A DNA stretch of 64,000 bases, taken from contig NZ_CANMBB010000009.1 of NCBI RefSeq assembly GCF_947495965.1, positions 62,001 through 126,000 on the forward strand. Reading direction: 5' to 3'. Each line of letters starts with the position of its first letter. Within the stretch, counting starts at the first letter, position 1. Both the position numbers and the translations under genes were made by a program. Shown piece by piece: positions 17,005 to 27,049 of the stretch. The notes below the pieces were generated by a model. That model had not been told where the DNA came from, did no database searches, and was given only the letters and a program-made list of their open reading frames with translations. The stretch comes from an uncultured Maribacter sp. Lineage in GTDB: Bacteria; Bacteroidota; Bacteroidia; Flavobacteriales; Flavobacteriaceae.

Positions 17005-17033
17005 AAAAAAAGCTCTCCGTTTGGAGAGCTTTT
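17005..17033 (-). terminator. Intrinsic terminator after the 372-residue lipoprotein gene
   Basis: AAAAGCTCTCC / GGAGAGCTTTT with a GTTT-complement tetraloop, followed by T residues on the minus strand, just downstream of the lipoprotein stop codon. Confidence 0.85.
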
Positions 17034-17055
17034 ATAGTATAGATATGTGTTTATC

Positions 17056-18174
17056 TTATTTTTTATTAAAATGATACTCGTATACTTCTTCTTCTCCTTC
17101 GAATGTATCTGTTTCTATAACAACTAACTTATCTGCAGAAAGCGTTATTTTTCCATCAAGAATTAAATAACCATCTTCTTCTACTCCTGATTCTATTTCT
17201 CCATTATACGTTTCTGTATATTCAAATTCTACCAATGTAAGTTTACTTTCTTCTTCATTATATGCCCAGTTACCTTTAGATGTATACGCATCATTCTCAT
17301 CTTTATAAACTAACTCGCAAGATTCTCTTGATGCATCCCAATCTAAATTCCTACTTGTATCTTCATAAGTATAAGAGTATGATCCATCACTATTGAAAGT
17401 AATTACTAGACTATCTGTAGTATAACAATATTCTATTGTAATTTCTTTATTTTCTCCACTAGCACAATCTAGAGTAGTTTCATAGGTATCATTGTCACAA
17501 TTTTCCTCTCCTACATTATATGTTTTCCCATCTTCTATTTCTTTTGTCATATTCCAATCTGCAACAAGGTTAGTATTACCACCCCAAGACTCTACAGTTA
17601 CACAAACTTCTTCTGGCTCACTAATATTTCCTTGACCATCATATACACAAATTACATAACAAAAAGTACCGGCAGTAACTTCTGCTTCAAAATTTACATC
17701 TATAGATGTGTCTTCACCTTTTCCTGTAATATTATTTTTAGTCGACTTTTTATTAGCAAAGAAACCTCTTTTAGTGGTTTTTGCTACTTTATCATATACT
17801 CCAGAAGTAGCTCCTACAGGAATATCAAAATAAGAATCTGCCATTCCGTTTTCGTCTTTCAATTGCACATAAGCACCTGCAAAACCTTGTGGAGCTTTAA
17901 ATTGTATATCAAAACCGTTTGTTTGAAAAGCAGTTTGCTTTTCATAGTCTAAACTAAATTCTATATCTCCGTTAGGAACTGGACTTCCTTGTTTCTTTGT
18001 AGCTCCTTCTATGATTACACCACTGCTTACCGCATTTACATCTAATAAAACTTCTTCTTTCTTATTAACTCCGTCTGGATCTGGGTTACTATCCAACTTG
18101 TTTTCATCATCTTTAGAACATGATAATGCAGCAATTGCTAAACAGCCCATTAAGAATACGTTTACTTTTTTCAT
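17056..18174 (-). CDS. Putative lipoprotein with lipocalin-like C-terminal domain
   Basis: A 372-residue protein with a lipoprotein signal (ALSCSKDDE, lipidated Cys about 19) followed by an acidic flexible linker with the DE-rich composition seen on surface-exposed Bacteroidota lipoproteins. The N-terminal half contains beta-rich sequence of unknown type; the C-terminal half starts LVADWNMTKEI and proceeds through ITFNSDGSYSYTYED and GNWAYNEEESKLTLVE, the pattern of lipocalin-like proteins (W near the start, NxDGxY strand, GxW strand). Monocistronic with its own terminator. Ligand unknown. Confidence 0.7.
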   Translation of the reverse strand: MKKVNVFLMGCLAIAALSCSKDDENKLDSNPDPDGVNKKEEVLLDVNAVSSGVIIEGATKKQGSPVPNGDIEFSLDYEKQTAFQTNGFDIQFKAPQGFAGAYVQLKDENGMADSYFDIPVGATSGVYDKVAKTTKRGFFANKKSTKNNITGKGEDTSIDVNFEAEVTAGTFCYVICVYDGQGNISEPEEVCVTVESWGGNTNLVADWNMTKEIEDGKTYNVGEENCDNDTYETTLDCASGENKEITIEYCYTTDSLVITFNSDGSYSYTYEDTSRNLDWDASRESCELVYKDENDAYTSKGNWAYNEEESKLTLVEFEYTETYNGEIESGVEEDGYLILDGKITLSADKLVVIETDTFEGEEEVYEYHFNKK

Positions 18175-18265
18175 ACTTTTAATTTTTGTTTTATGGTTGA
18201 TTCCTTAGCGAAAACGAAGAACCTTCTTACTTTATTGTTATAACTTACAACCTTAAAACGAAATA

Positions 18266-19339
18266 TTATATTTCACCTATAATGAAAGAGATAACCTCAT
18301 CTAAAACGTCTTGTATTTTAGGGTTGGTACCATTTATTAAAATTGAAAAAACTAACTGCTCTTTAGGGTACACATAAAAGTTAGAATACCCGCCTACTCC
18401 ATTACCTACGTGTCCATAATAATCTCTACCCATGTTATCTTGGCTAACCTGCCAACCAAGTCCATAATATGTTGGCTTGTTATTTATTATTTCTGAAGTT
18501 AAGAACTGACTTAAAATCTCTTTGTTAAGACATTTATTATCTAAAAAAGTTTGTCCAAAATTTGCTATATCTACTGTGGTAGAAAGAAACCCTCCTCCCG
18601 CTAACTTATAGAAATTATTTACTGGAATAGCTTCTCTAAAACCTAATCTGTTTTTTACATAAAAAGAAGTCGCATTTGGATATACGTGTTCCTGAATTTC
18701 TGCAACCGTATTTTTCATTCTTAAAGGCTTTAACACCTTTTCTGTTACATACTCCTCAAATGGTATTCCACTAGCCTCTTGCATTGCAAGAGAAACTAAA
18801 ACCCAATCAAAGCTATTATATAAATAATCTGTTCCTGGTTTAAATAGCAAAATATCCTCCTTAAAAATAGCTATACTCTCTTTTATAGTATAGGGTTTAT
18901 TTAAAGCATACTCCATTCCTTCATAACTTCTTATTCCTGCAGTATGGCTTGCCAGTTGCCTTATGGTAAAATCCCATTTCTTTTTTGGGTAATACGGAAC
19001 GTATGTATAAAAAGAAGTGTCTAAATCTATAATTCCGTCTGCAACCATATGTGCCAATGCTGTTGCCGCAATGGGCTTAGAAACACTTGCTATTCTAAAT
19101 TGAGTTGTTATAGGGTCTACTAGAATTTTCTCTTCTAGATTAGCATACCCATATCCTTTTTGAAATTTGACTTTTCCTTTTTCTAAAACAGTAATAGCAA
19201 GGCCTGGTATTTTCTTCTCTTCAATTAAATTTTGCAAAAGAACATCTCCCTTTACTAATCCATTTAACTCTTTTTGATCCCCTATTATTCTCTTAGAAAG
19301 AAATACTTTTTTTAAATATTGTATGATAGGGTTTTTCAT
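18266..19339 (-). CDS. Serine hydrolase of the beta-lactamase (class C/DD-peptidase) superfamily
   Basis: A 357-residue protein without an evident signal peptide. Active-site motifs are SVSK (Ser85-x-x-Lys88), a Tyr-containing YNS in place of the usual YSN, and GHVG as the third motif (HxG in place of KTG), the pattern of serine hydrolases/esterases such as EstB-like and LACTB-like enzymes rather than true beta-lactamases. It follows the GIN-domain lipoprotein by 6 bases and the PagL-like gene before that, so all three probably form one operon. Substrate unknown. Confidence 0.85.
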   Translation of the reverse strand: MKNPIIQYLKKVFLSKRIIGDQKELNGLVKGDVLLQNLIEEKKIPGLAITVLEKGKVKFQKGYGYANLEEKILVDPITTQFRIASVSKPIAATALAHMVADGIIDLDTSFYTYVPYYPKKKWDFTIRQLASHTAGIRSYEGMEYALNKPYTIKESIAIFKEDILLFKPGTDYLYNSFDWVLVSLAMQEASGIPFEEYVTEKVLKPLRMKNTVAEIQEHVYPNATSFYVKNRLGFREAIPVNNFYKLAGGGFLSTTVDIANFGQTFLDNKCLNKEILSQFLTSEIINNKPTYYGLGWQVSQDNMGRDYYGHVGNGVGGYSNFYVYPKEQLVFSILINGTNPKIQDVLDEVISFIIGEI

Positions 19340-19345
19340 GGCGAA

Positions 19346-20104
19346 TTAATTAACCTCAAAAATTAATTGCCCTGTATATAGCGTTTCTACAGAAACCATA
19401 GGCGGTTTATTAAAACTCCTAACATCTCCTGGCCCTCGTAAAACACCATTTAAAGTTTCTTGTGGAGATATAAGTAAATCATTTGAGCCTCTATGATTGA
19501 ATGTTACATTTTTACTGATAAGGTTTTCTGTTTCTATCCTAGAATCTCCTGCAGCTATAACCACATTTAAATTATTTGTTGTTCCAGAAAGTTTGAAGTA
19601 AGAATTTCCATTTACCACTATAGAAATAGTATTTGAATTTAATGCTAAATTAAATTCCCCATCTGTTGTTTCTGCTTCTGGCTCTCCATAACTCTCTGAT
19701 AATAATGTTAAGCCACTATAAGACAACACGCCATCACTACGAACAGGCCAACTAGTACTGCTTCGTATTTCTGTAATATTAGGTGCTGTAACATAGATTT
19801 TTGTTACACCATAGTCTCTAACAAAATTACAATTGTTATTATCTCTTAAAACCAACCTGCCATCTTCTACAATTGCAGTTACTTCTTCTCTTAAAAATTC
19901 TCCAGTTTCTATTGCTACGTTTTGCTCTCCCTCTTTAAGAATAAGCTCTATGTTTTCAAAAACTGTAATTTTATTAAAGATAGGTACTGTTACCTCCTCT
20001 ATACTAATATCTCCTGATGCCTGAAAACAATCTGGAGCATTGGTACTGCTACATGCAAAGTTTATTAATAATACTAAAAAATATATGTGTTTTATTTTTT
20101 TCAC
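19346..20104 (-). CDS. GIN-domain (DUF2807) putative adhesin lipoprotein
   Basis: A 252-residue lipoprotein (signal followed by FACSS, Cys about 18) with the right-handed beta repeat typical of head GIN domains: repeated short strands with Asn/Ser turns (ITVFENIELILKEGE near the start, RLVLRDNNNC, INGNSYFKLSG-like and DSRIETENL segments). Family members are common surface proteins in Bacteroidota with unclear roles. The start codon is GTG (KKIKHIYF follows), with no ATG nearby. Middle gene of a three-gene set. Confidence 0.8.
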   Translation of the reverse strand: MKKIKHIYFLVLLINFACSSTNAPDCFQASGDISIEEVTVPIFNKITVFENIELILKEGEQNVAIETGEFLREEVTAIVEDGRLVLRDNNNCNFVRDYGVTKIYVTAPNITEIRSSTSWPVRSDGVLSYSGLTLLSESYGEPEAETTDGEFNLALNSNTISIVVNGNSYFKLSGTTNNLNVVIAAGDSRIETENLISKNVTFNHRGSNDLLISPQETLNGVLRGPGDVRSFNKPPMVSVETLYTGQLIFEVN

Positions 20105-20113
20105 TTGCTTATT

Positions 20114-21214
20114 TTAAAACCGAATTCCTACTCCAAATTCAATAGCTTCTGCATTTGCTGCATGAGATTTTAAAGATACTACCGCAAAAACCTTCTCTCC
20201 TAAATATCTTTTTAAGCCTAATCTATTATACATTCTCCCCTCAAAATCAAAAGGATAATAAACATAATATCCTAATTGAGTGGTAATAGATAGTTTATTT
20301 ATAAATAATTCATGCCCTACAAAAATACCAACTCTCTTATAGTCTGTATCCGCAGAAATAGCATCCTCTGGAAAAGATATACTTCTATAACGTATTAACT
20401 CCTTTAAAAACCTAGAAAAGAAAATATCGGTTCCTAAATGGAAAGCACTTTTTCTTCCTATACGTTTATCTGCGTATGCAGATATAATATAAAAAGGATA
20501 TTGGCCCATACCCTCAACATCACTACTATTAATTCCGCCTCGTAAAGCTAGATTATATTTTATAGGCTCTTTAAAATTTTCTTTCTCTACATTTACATTA
20601 AAAGGTATTTCTTTACCTCCATCTAAATCATAAACAAGTCCTGCATTAAAAGCTAGTGTATTGGTTGATGTATTTGGCGATTTAAAACTACCATTAGAGT
20701 AATGAATTAAAGAAAGTCCAGCTTTAAAACCTAAACCTTTATAAATATTTTCTTTATGGTAATTAAGCATAAAATATACCGATGCCATAATAGAAGTTCC
20801 ATAGGCATTATTTCTAAAATTAGTTTCCTTATCGTATGGGTTTGTATTGTAAGACACCCCCTGGCCAACTCTTAATTGCAAGTTTCTTTTTAGATAATAA
20901 AAATTATAATGAAGAAAAATGCCATAATGCTCCCCAAGGGTACTATTATTCATATTCTGATATATAAAAGAATACCCAAAATCTGGAAAATTATAGGCTT
21001 GCTCCCATTCTTCTTGCCCAAAAGTTTTCTCATTTAAGCTTAAAATAAGACCTCCTGGATGTTCCGTAATTAAATGCGATATACTTGGGTTATGTTTAAG
21101 TACAGAACCATAAAATTGATTCACATCAATGGTATACTTTTTTGGAACAATATCTTCTTGCGAAAAACAAAAAGAAAACGAGAAAATAATGGCTATAAAA
21201 AAAACTAGTCTCAT
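20114..21214 (-). CDS. PagL-like acyloxyacyl hydrolase / lipid A 3-O-deacylase
   Basis: An exported outer-membrane protein, 366 residues from the ATG (MRLVFF...); a TTG three codons earlier is possible but adds only MWF. Signal peptide ends about FSQ. The catalytic signature of PagL-type lipid A deacylases, His-x-Ser-Asn-Gly, is seen as IHYSNG (about residue 176), with alternating hydrophobic beta-strands through the rest, and it ends in Arg-Phe as outer-membrane barrels do. It may trim lipid A acyl chains. Its start codon lies within the 3' arm of the metF terminator hairpin, an unusual arrangement. Confidence 0.75.
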   Translation of the reverse strand: MRLVFFIAIIFSFSFCFSQEDIVPKKYTIDVNQFYGSVLKHNPSISHLITEHPGGLILSLNEKTFGQEEWEQAYNFPDFGYSFIYQNMNNSTLGEHYGIFLHYNFYYLKRNLQLRVGQGVSYNTNPYDKETNFRNNAYGTSIMASVYFMLNYHKENIYKGLGFKAGLSLIHYSNGSFKSPNTSTNTLAFNAGLVYDLDGGKEIPFNVNVEKENFKEPIKYNLALRGGINSSDVEGMGQYPFYIISAYADKRIGRKSAFHLGTDIFFSRFLKELIRYRSISFPEDAISADTDYKRVGIFVGHELFINKLSITTQLGYYVYYPFDFEGRMYNRLGLKRYLGEKVFAVVSLKSHAANAEAIEFGVGIRF

Positions 21215-21244
21215 AAACCACAAAAGTAGGAATTTGAGACTAGT
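21197..21244 (-). terminator. Intrinsic terminator after metF, overlapping the start codon of the next gene
   Basis: On the minus strand ACTAGTCTCA pairs with TGAGACTAGT around a 21-base loop and is followed by eight T. The ATG of the PagL-like gene straddles the loop/3'-arm boundary, so the hairpin both ends the metF transcript and would hide the next start codon. Confidence 0.75.
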
Positions 21245-21279
21245 CTTATTTCTTTTATTTTTATTAAAAATACTATTCT

Positions 21280-22233
21280 TTAAAATAAAGCCTTTCCAAT
21301 AGAAAATACATTATCAGATTTACCCATAGAATAATAATGTAATACCGGCACTCCTGCTTCTTTTAGTTCTTTAGACTGCTGTATTGCCCACTCTATACCT
21401 ACTTGCCTTACCGCTTTATTATTTTCACAACCATCTACAGCATCAATTAAATCTTGTGGCAAATCTATTTTAAATACTTGTGGCAACAATTGCAAATGTC
21501 TTTTTACTGCAATTGGTTTTATTCCTGGAATAATAGGCACATTAATTCCTATTTCCTTTGCTGCTTCTACAAACTGAAAATATTTTTGATTATCAAAAAA
21601 CATCTGAGTAACTATATAATCTGCACCAGCATCTACCTTTTCTTTTAATCTTTTTAGGTCTGATTGTAAAGAAGGTGCTTCTAAATGTTTTTCTGGATAC
21701 CCCGCTACACCAATACAAAAATTAGCATTATTCTCCATAGGAGTATCGTCATGCAAATATTTTCCTGTATTTAAATTCTGAATTTGGGAAACTAAACTTG
21801 CTGCGTATGGATGACCACCTTTTGTTGGTGTAAAATATTGTTCTTCTCGCATAGCATCTCCACGCAAAGCCATAATATTATCTATTCCCAAATATTGGCA
21901 GTCTACTAACATGTATTCTGTTTCTTCTTTTGTAAAGCCGCCACAAAGCACATGTGGTACCGTATCTACATTATATTTATGTTTTAAAGAAGCACAAATA
22001 CCTACTGTTCCAGGACGCATACGTGTTATTTGCTTATCTAAAAGACCCGATTTTTTAATATAAACATATTCTTCTCTGGAGGTTGTAACATCAATAAAAG
22101 GAGGGTTAAATTCCATTAAGGGATCTATATTATCATATAATTGCTGAATATTTTTCCCTTTTACAGGTGGTACTATTTCAAAAGAAAATAGTGTTTCTCC
22201 TTTAGCATTTTTAATGTGATCTGTTACTTTCAT
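21280..22233 (-). CDS. metF: Methylenetetrahydrofolate reductase
   Basis: A 317-residue flavoenzyme reducing 5,10-methylene-THF to 5-methyl-THF, the methyl donor of methionine synthase. Family marks: FSFEIVPP at the start, the ALRGD FAD-binding block, DYIVTQMFFDN and PIIPGIKPI in the barrel. It is the last gene of a run that carries both halves of methionine synthase, which fits the job. Ends at an intrinsic terminator. Confidence 0.96.
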   Translation of the reverse strand: MKVTDHIKNAKGETLFSFEIVPPVKGKNIQQLYDNIDPLMEFNPPFIDVTTSREEYVYIKKSGLLDKQITRMRPGTVGICASLKHKYNVDTVPHVLCGGFTKEETEYMLVDCQYLGIDNIMALRGDAMREEQYFTPTKGGHPYAASLVSQIQNLNTGKYLHDDTPMENNANFCIGVAGYPEKHLEAPSLQSDLKRLKEKVDAGADYIVTQMFFDNQKYFQFVEAAKEIGINVPIIPGIKPIAVKRHLQLLPQVFKIDLPQDLIDAVDGCENNKAVRQVGIEWAIQQSKELKEAGVPVLHYYSMGKSDNVFSIGKALF

Positions 22234-22253
22234 TACTCTAAACTTATTTCCTT

Positions 22254-22730
22254 TTACAGGCTATTTAATTGGCTGTTGATTAAGTTAATTTGCCCTAAAT
22301 GATATACATCATGCTGCAAGACACCGTGTAGCATAAAATCATTTGTATATTCTTTACCAGCGGTTTTTTTACTTAACCAAATTTCCTTTTTTTCTTTTAC
22401 TAATTTAATAAGTTCCTCTTGTGAAACTTTTAATTCTAATACTATTTTATCTCTTTCTTCTTCCGAAGATACTACTACATTTTCTCTCCAGTCTTCTTTC
22501 GTATTTAGTTCTATATCAAAAGAAGCATTTTCTTTTAATTTTTCAATTACAAAATATTTCCAATCTATTACATGACAAACGATACTTGCTATAGAACTAG
22601 AGGTGTTTTTAGGTTTTATATTCCAATTTTTAAGAGGAATGTTTTGTAAAGATCCAACTAATGAATTTCCAAACCAAGGTTCTCCATTAAAAACTTCATT
22701 AATTGTAGAACAATAATTTTCTATCTTCAT
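22254..22730 (-). CDS. DinB-like four-helix metalloprotein
   Basis: A 158-residue protein of the DinB/YfiT-like helical-bundle type. Three His positions suited to metal binding are visible: IVCHVIDWK (about residue 52) and HGVLQHDVYHLGQI near the C-terminus. The family includes thiol-dependent transferases with bacillithiol or mycothiol, but no specific role can be given. Located between metF and a small unknown gene in the methionine run; the link may be only positional. Confidence 0.75.
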   Translation of the reverse strand: MKIENYCSTINEVFNGEPWFGNSLVGSLQNIPLKNWNIKPKNTSSSIASIVCHVIDWKYFVIEKLKENASFDIELNTKEDWRENVVVSSEEERDKIVLELKVSQEELIKLVKEKKEIWLSKKTAGKEYTNDFMLHGVLQHDVYHLGQINLINSQLNSL

Positions 22731-22750
22731 AACCTACAGAATAAGACTAG

Positions 22751-22990
22751 TTACAAACCTAACATTAATTTCACATCATTGTATGCCTCTTTATACTCCC
22801 AATAAATCCATCTTCCATCCAAATAATCTGTCAAAATGTATTTTTCACTGACTGATTTTATACGCTCTATTGCTACAATTTTCTTAGAAAAACCTTCTAC
22901 ATGAAAATTTTCCATTACCTCTTTATTATCAGCATCATACCCATGACTAATACTATAACTACCTAAGGAAACTTCTATATACTTTTTCAT
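22751..22990 (-). CDS. Small protein of unknown function in the met cluster
   Basis: A 79-residue product, MKKYIEVSLGSY to KLMLGL. It has alternating hydrophobic beta-like strands and a Trp/Tyr-rich segment (GRWIYWEYKEAY). No signal peptide or membrane segment. I do not recognise it. Only one base separates its start from the stop of the large methionine synthase gene, so cotranscription is nearly certain. Confidence 0.6.
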   Translation of the reverse strand: MKKYIEVSLGSYSISHGYDADNKEVMENFHVEGFSKKIVAIERIKSVSEKYILTDYLDGRWIYWEYKEAYNDVKLMLGL

Positions 22991-22991
22991 T

Positions 22992-25703
22992 CTACTCGTC
23001 TGATATATTTGTTGCTAACCATTTAGTTGCTTCTTCTAAAGGCATTCCTTTTCTATTTGCAAAATCTGCAACCTGATCTTCTTTTATTTTTCCTAATCCA
23101 AAATAACGAGCTTCTTCATTGGCAAAATAGTAACCACTAACACTAGATGCTGGCCACATTGCCAAACTTTCGGTTAATTTAACTCCAATTTTTTCTTCTA
23201 CTTGTAAAAGCTCCCAAATAGTTAATTTCTCTAAATGATCTGGGCAAGCAGGATATCCTGGTGCAGGACGTATTCCTTTATAGGTTTCATTTATTAAATC
23301 TTCATTTTCTAAAGATTCATTAGCTGCATACCCCCAGTGATTTATACGCACCTCTTTATGTAAATATTCTGCATAAGCCTCAGCTAAACGATCCGCTAAT
23401 GCTTTTATTAAAATAGAATTATAATCGTCTAAGTCCGCCTTATAAGCATCCGCAATTTCATCTACTCCAAAACCTGTACTCACACAAAAACAACCTATAT
23501 AATCTTGTTTCCCTGTATCTTTAGGGGCTATAAAATCTGCAAGTGCATAATCTGCTACTCCTTCTCTACGCTTTAATTGTTGCCTTAATGTTCTAAAAAA
23601 GTACTCTTTTCCGTTATGATGCAAAGCAATATCATCATCGGTAATTGCATTTGCAGGAAACAAACCAAAAATAGCTTTTGCCGTAAACAGTTTTTCTTTA
23701 AAAATTTTCTGAAGCATTTGTTGTGCATCATCAAATAACTCTTTTGCTTGTTTACCAACCACCTCATCTGTAAGAATATCTGGAAATTTACCATGTAATT
23801 CCCATCCTCTAAAAAACGGAGACCAATCTATATAAGGTTCTAATTTTTCTAAAGAAACATCTTCTATAACTTGCACTCCCAATTTGTTTGGTTTTACAAT
23901 TTTTGATGCTTCCCAATTTATCTGAAACTTATTTTTACGCGCTTCTTCTATTGTTTTATATTCTTTCTTTTTAGTTCTGCTTAGAAACTTATCTCGGAAA
24001 GATTCATAATCTAACTTTATATTTTTCTTATAATCTAAAGAGGTTTCTTTCTGTAATAAATCGCCAACCACCGTAACTGCTCTAGAGGCGTCATTTACAT
24101 GCACTACCGCATTGCTATACTGTGTATCTATCTTTACTGCTGTATGCGCTTTACTTGTTGTTGCGCCACCAATTAATAAAGGAACCTTAAAATTCTGGCG
24201 TTCCATTTCTTTTGCTAAAAAAACCATCTCATCTAAAGATGGGGTAATTAATCCGCTAAGGCCTATAATATCTACATTGTGCTCTATAGCAGCGTTAATA
24301 ATTTTCTCTGGAGGAACCATTACTCCTAAATCCACAATCTCGTAATTGTTACAAGCAAGAACAACACTTACAATATTTTTACCAATATCATGAACATCGC
24401 CTTTTACAGTTGCCATTAATATTTTCCCATTGTTATCCGAATCTCCTACTTGCGGATTTTTTAGTTTTTCTTCTTCTATATATGGTAATAAATAAGCAAC
24501 TGCCTTTTTCATTACTCTGGCAGATTTTACTACTTGTGGTAAAAACATTTTTCCGCTACCAAATAAATCCCCAACAACGTTCATCCCAGTCATTAAATTT
24601 CCTTCAATAACTTCTATAGGTTTTTCTGCATGTACACGAGCTTCTTCTACATCTTCTACAATATACTTATCTATTCCTTTTACTAAAGCACGAGTAATAC
24701 GGTTTTGCAAAGGCTCTTCTCTCCAAGATAAATCTACCTTACTTTCTTTTGCGGTACCAACCACGGTTTCTGCAAAATCTAATAATCTTTCGGTAGCATC
24801 ATCTCTCCTATTTAAAACAACATCTTCTACACGTTCTAACAAATCTTTAGGAATGTCATCATAAACACCTAAAAGACTAGGGTTTACAATTCCCATATTC
24901 ATACCTGCTTGGATTGCATGGTATAAAAACACCGAGTGCATAGCCTCTCTTACTGGGTTATTTCCTCTAAAACTAAAAGAAACATTACTTACCCCACCAC
25001 TAACACTACAATGTGGCAAATTGTTTCTTACCCATCTTGTTGCCTCAATAAAATCTATGGCATTAAGCTTATGCTCATCCATACCTGTAGCAACAGGAAA
25101 AATATTTAAATCAAAGATTATATCTTCTGGAGCAAAATTTACTTCATTTACCAAAACATCATAAGAACGTTTTGCTATTTCTAATCTACGCTCATAATTA
25201 TCGGCCTGCCCAACCTCATCAAAAGCCATCACAATTACAGCAGCACCATATCTTTTTATAAGCTTAGCATGCTGTATAAATTGCTCTTTACCTTCCTTTA
25301 AACTAATAGAATTTACAACACATTTTCCTTGAACTACTTGTAAGCCTGCCTCAATAATATCCCACTTAGAGCTATCTATCATAATAGGAACCCTAGAAAT
25401 ATCTGGCTCTGCAATAACAAGATTTAAAAACTTAACCATGGCTTCCTTACCATCTATAAGTCCGTCATCCATGTTAACATCTATAATCTGAGCACCACCT
25501 TCTACTTGCTCACGAGCCACACTAAGTGCTTCTTCAAAATTTTCTTCTTTTATTAATCGAAGGAATTTTTTTGACCCTGCAACATTGGTTCTTTCGCCTA
25601 CGTTAACAAAGTTGGTGTTTTCGTTAAGTACTAAAGGCTCCAGGCCACTTAGTTTTAGAAAGCGCTGTTCCTTCTTTGTTATTGGTTCTTGGTTCTTCGT
25701 CAT
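22992..25703 (-). CDS. metH: Methionine synthase, large C-terminal part (folate, cobalamin and activation domains)
   Basis: A 903-residue protein corresponding to the part of MetH after the homocysteine domain. In order: pterin-binding barrel (about 20-290, starting [14 protein letters not shown]), a helical cap and cobalamin-binding domain with GDVHDIGKN (axial His, about residue 437), SGLITPS and GGATTS, and the SAM-dependent reactivation domain with [12 protein letters not shown] near residue 830. The homocysteine/zinc domain is missing here and is encoded by a separate gene upstream. The ATG overlaps the TGA of the small four-helix gene (ATGA). Confidence 0.95.
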   Translation of the reverse strand: MTKNQEPITKKEQRFLKLSGLEPLVLNENTNFVNVGERTNVAGSKKFLRLIKEENFEEALSVAREQVEGGAQIIDVNMDDGLIDGKEAMVKFLNLVIAEPDISRVPIMIDSSKWDIIEAGLQVVQGKCVVNSISLKEGKEQFIQHAKLIKRYGAAVIVMAFDEVGQADNYERRLEIAKRSYDVLVNEVNFAPEDIIFDLNIFPVATGMDEHKLNAIDFIEATRWVRNNLPHCSVSGGVSNVSFSFRGNNPVREAMHSVFLYHAIQAGMNMGIVNPSLLGVYDDIPKDLLERVEDVVLNRRDDATERLLDFAETVVGTAKESKVDLSWREEPLQNRITRALVKGIDKYIVEDVEEARVHAEKPIEVIEGNLMTGMNVVGDLFGSGKMFLPQVVKSARVMKKAVAYLLPYIEEEKLKNPQVGDSDNNGKILMATVKGDVHDIGKNIVSVVLACNNYEIVDLGVMVPPEKIINAAIEHNVDIIGLSGLITPSLDEMVFLAKEMERQNFKVPLLIGGATTSKAHTAVKIDTQYSNAVVHVNDASRAVTVVGDLLQKETSLDYKKNIKLDYESFRDKFLSRTKKKEYKTIEEARKNKFQINWEASKIVKPNKLGVQVIEDVSLEKLEPYIDWSPFFRGWELHGKFPDILTDEVVGKQAKELFDDAQQMLQKIFKEKLFTAKAIFGLFPANAITDDDIALHHNGKEYFFRTLRQQLKRREGVADYALADFIAPKDTGKQDYIGCFCVSTGFGVDEIADAYKADLDDYNSILIKALADRLAEAYAEYLHKEVRINHWGYAANESLENEDLINETYKGIRPAPGYPACPDHLEKLTIWELLQVEEKIGVKLTESLAMWPASSVSGYYFANEEARYFGLGKIKEDQVADFANRKGMPLEEATKWLATNISDE

Positions 25704-25975
25704 ATTCGCTTCTGGTAATTAATGAATCCATTTAACAACTTTTCCCTTTCAACTTCATTTAAAATGCTATTCAAATCTGATGAAATATACTCTAAATTGT
25801 TTGCTAAAATTAATTGAGTTTCTAACTCAAATTTTGATGCTACAGAAACAGCACATCTTCTTATTTGAGAAAAAAGCTCGTATTGCTCTTGCTTAGTAAA
25901 AAAATCTGTTATAACATAAACAGATTTTACCAATTTCCGAACCTGTAACCAAACATCTAATTCTTTATAATCCAA
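25700..25975 (-). CDS. Four-helix-bundle protein (23S rRNA intervening-sequence type), internally shortened
   Basis: A 91-residue member of the four-helix family first seen in 23S rRNA intervening sequences. The start ([18 protein letters not shown]), [12 protein letters not shown] and [14 protein letters not shown] are typical, but the segment that normally joins them (the NIAEG motif and following helix, some 22-26 residues) is absent, leaving AVSVASK directly joined to FELETQ; family members are usually around 115-120 residues. An internal in-frame deletion is the simplest reading. Start codon is TTG. It sits between the two methionine synthase genes and overlaps the downstream one by four bases. 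Confidence 0.75.
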   Translation of the reverse strand: MDYKELDVWLQVRKLVKSVYVITDFFTKQEQYELFSQIRRCAVSVASKFELETQLILANNLEYISSDLNSILNEVEREKLLNGFINYQKRI

Positions 25976-25992
25976 TTTATAATTATATAATA

Positions 25993-26997
25993 TTAACGAT
26001 TAACGTTCAACGACCTTGGTTTAATATCCTTTACAACATTAGCAATTGCTGTAATGTGTTCTGGAGTAGTACCACAACAACCACCTACAATATTTACCAA
26101 ACTCTTTTCTACATACTCTTTTATTTGCGATGCCATTTGCTCTGGAGTCTCATCATACTCACCAAAGGCGTTTGGTAATCCTGCATTAGGGTGTGCCGAT
26201 ACTGCAAAATTAGTTTTAGCAGACAATACCTCTAGATGAGGTACTAACTGGTTTGCTCCTAATGCGCAATTAAAACCTACTGATAAAATTGGAATGTGAG
26301 ATACAGAAATTAAAAATGCTTCTGCTGTTTGCCCTGATAATGTTCTACCCGAGGCATCTGTAATAGTTCCGCTTACCATAATTGGAACTTCAATATTACG
26401 TTCTTCTTTAACTTCTTCTATAGCAAACAATGCAGCTTTAGCATTTAAGGTATCAAAAATTGTTTCTACTAATAGCATATCCGAACCACCATCTAACAAA
26501 GCCTCTACTTGTTGCTTGTAGGCTATACGCAACTCATCAAAAGAAACCGCTCTGTAACCAGGGTCATTTACATCTGGAGACATACTAGCAGTCTTATTGG
26601 TTGGCCCAATACTACCAACAACATAACGTGGTTTATGAGGTTCTTTTTCTGTAAACTCATCAGCAACCATTTTTGCTATTCTAGCAGATTCATAATTTAA
26701 ATCATACACCAACTCTTCCATATCATAATCTGCCATGGCAATTGTTGTACTAGAAAATGTATTTGTTTCTACAATATCTGCTCCTGCAGCAAAATACTTT
26801 CTGTGTACTTCTGCAATAGCCTCTGGTTGGGTTAAAGACAATAAATCATTATTTCCTTGTACTGGAGATTTCCAATCCTTAAAGCGTTCTCCTCTAAAAT
26901 CTTCTTCTGTAAATTTATAGCGTTGTAGCATAGTACCCATAGCGCCATCTAACACTAAAATACGCTCCTGTAATAAATCTTGAATATTCTTTTTCAT
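25993..26997 (-). CDS. metH: Methionine synthase, homocysteine-binding N-terminal part
   Basis: A 334-residue homocysteine S-methyltransferase barrel. The zinc ligands are seen in GFNCALGA (about residue 245) and [10 protein letters not shown] (about residue 310). It begins [18 protein letters not shown], as in MetH. The ATG is used; a TTG six codons upstream is possible but adds nothing typical. Together with the 903-residue gene it makes a two-subunit cobalamin-dependent methionine synthase. A well-formed Bacteroidota promoter precedes it, so this is the first gene of the met run down to metF. Confidence 0.94.
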   Translation of the reverse strand: MKKNIQDLLQERILVLDGAMGTMLQRYKFTEEDFRGERFKDWKSPVQGNNDLLSLTQPEAIAEVHRKYFAAGADIVETNTFSSTTIAMADYDMEELVYDLNYESARIAKMVADEFTEKEPHKPRYVVGSIGPTNKTASMSPDVNDPGYRAVSFDELRIAYKQQVEALLDGGSDMLLVETIFDTLNAKAALFAIEEVKEERNIEVPIMVSGTITDASGRTLSGQTAEAFLISVSHIPILSVGFNCALGANQLVPHLEVLSAKTNFAVSAHPNAGLPNAFGEYDETPEQMASQIKEYVEKSLVNIVGGCCGTTPEHITAIANVVKDIKPRSLNVNR

Positions 26998-27049
26998 AGC
27001 AAATAAGTCTCCCAAAGTACCTAAAAATTACTTTGCTTTTTAGGAAGTG

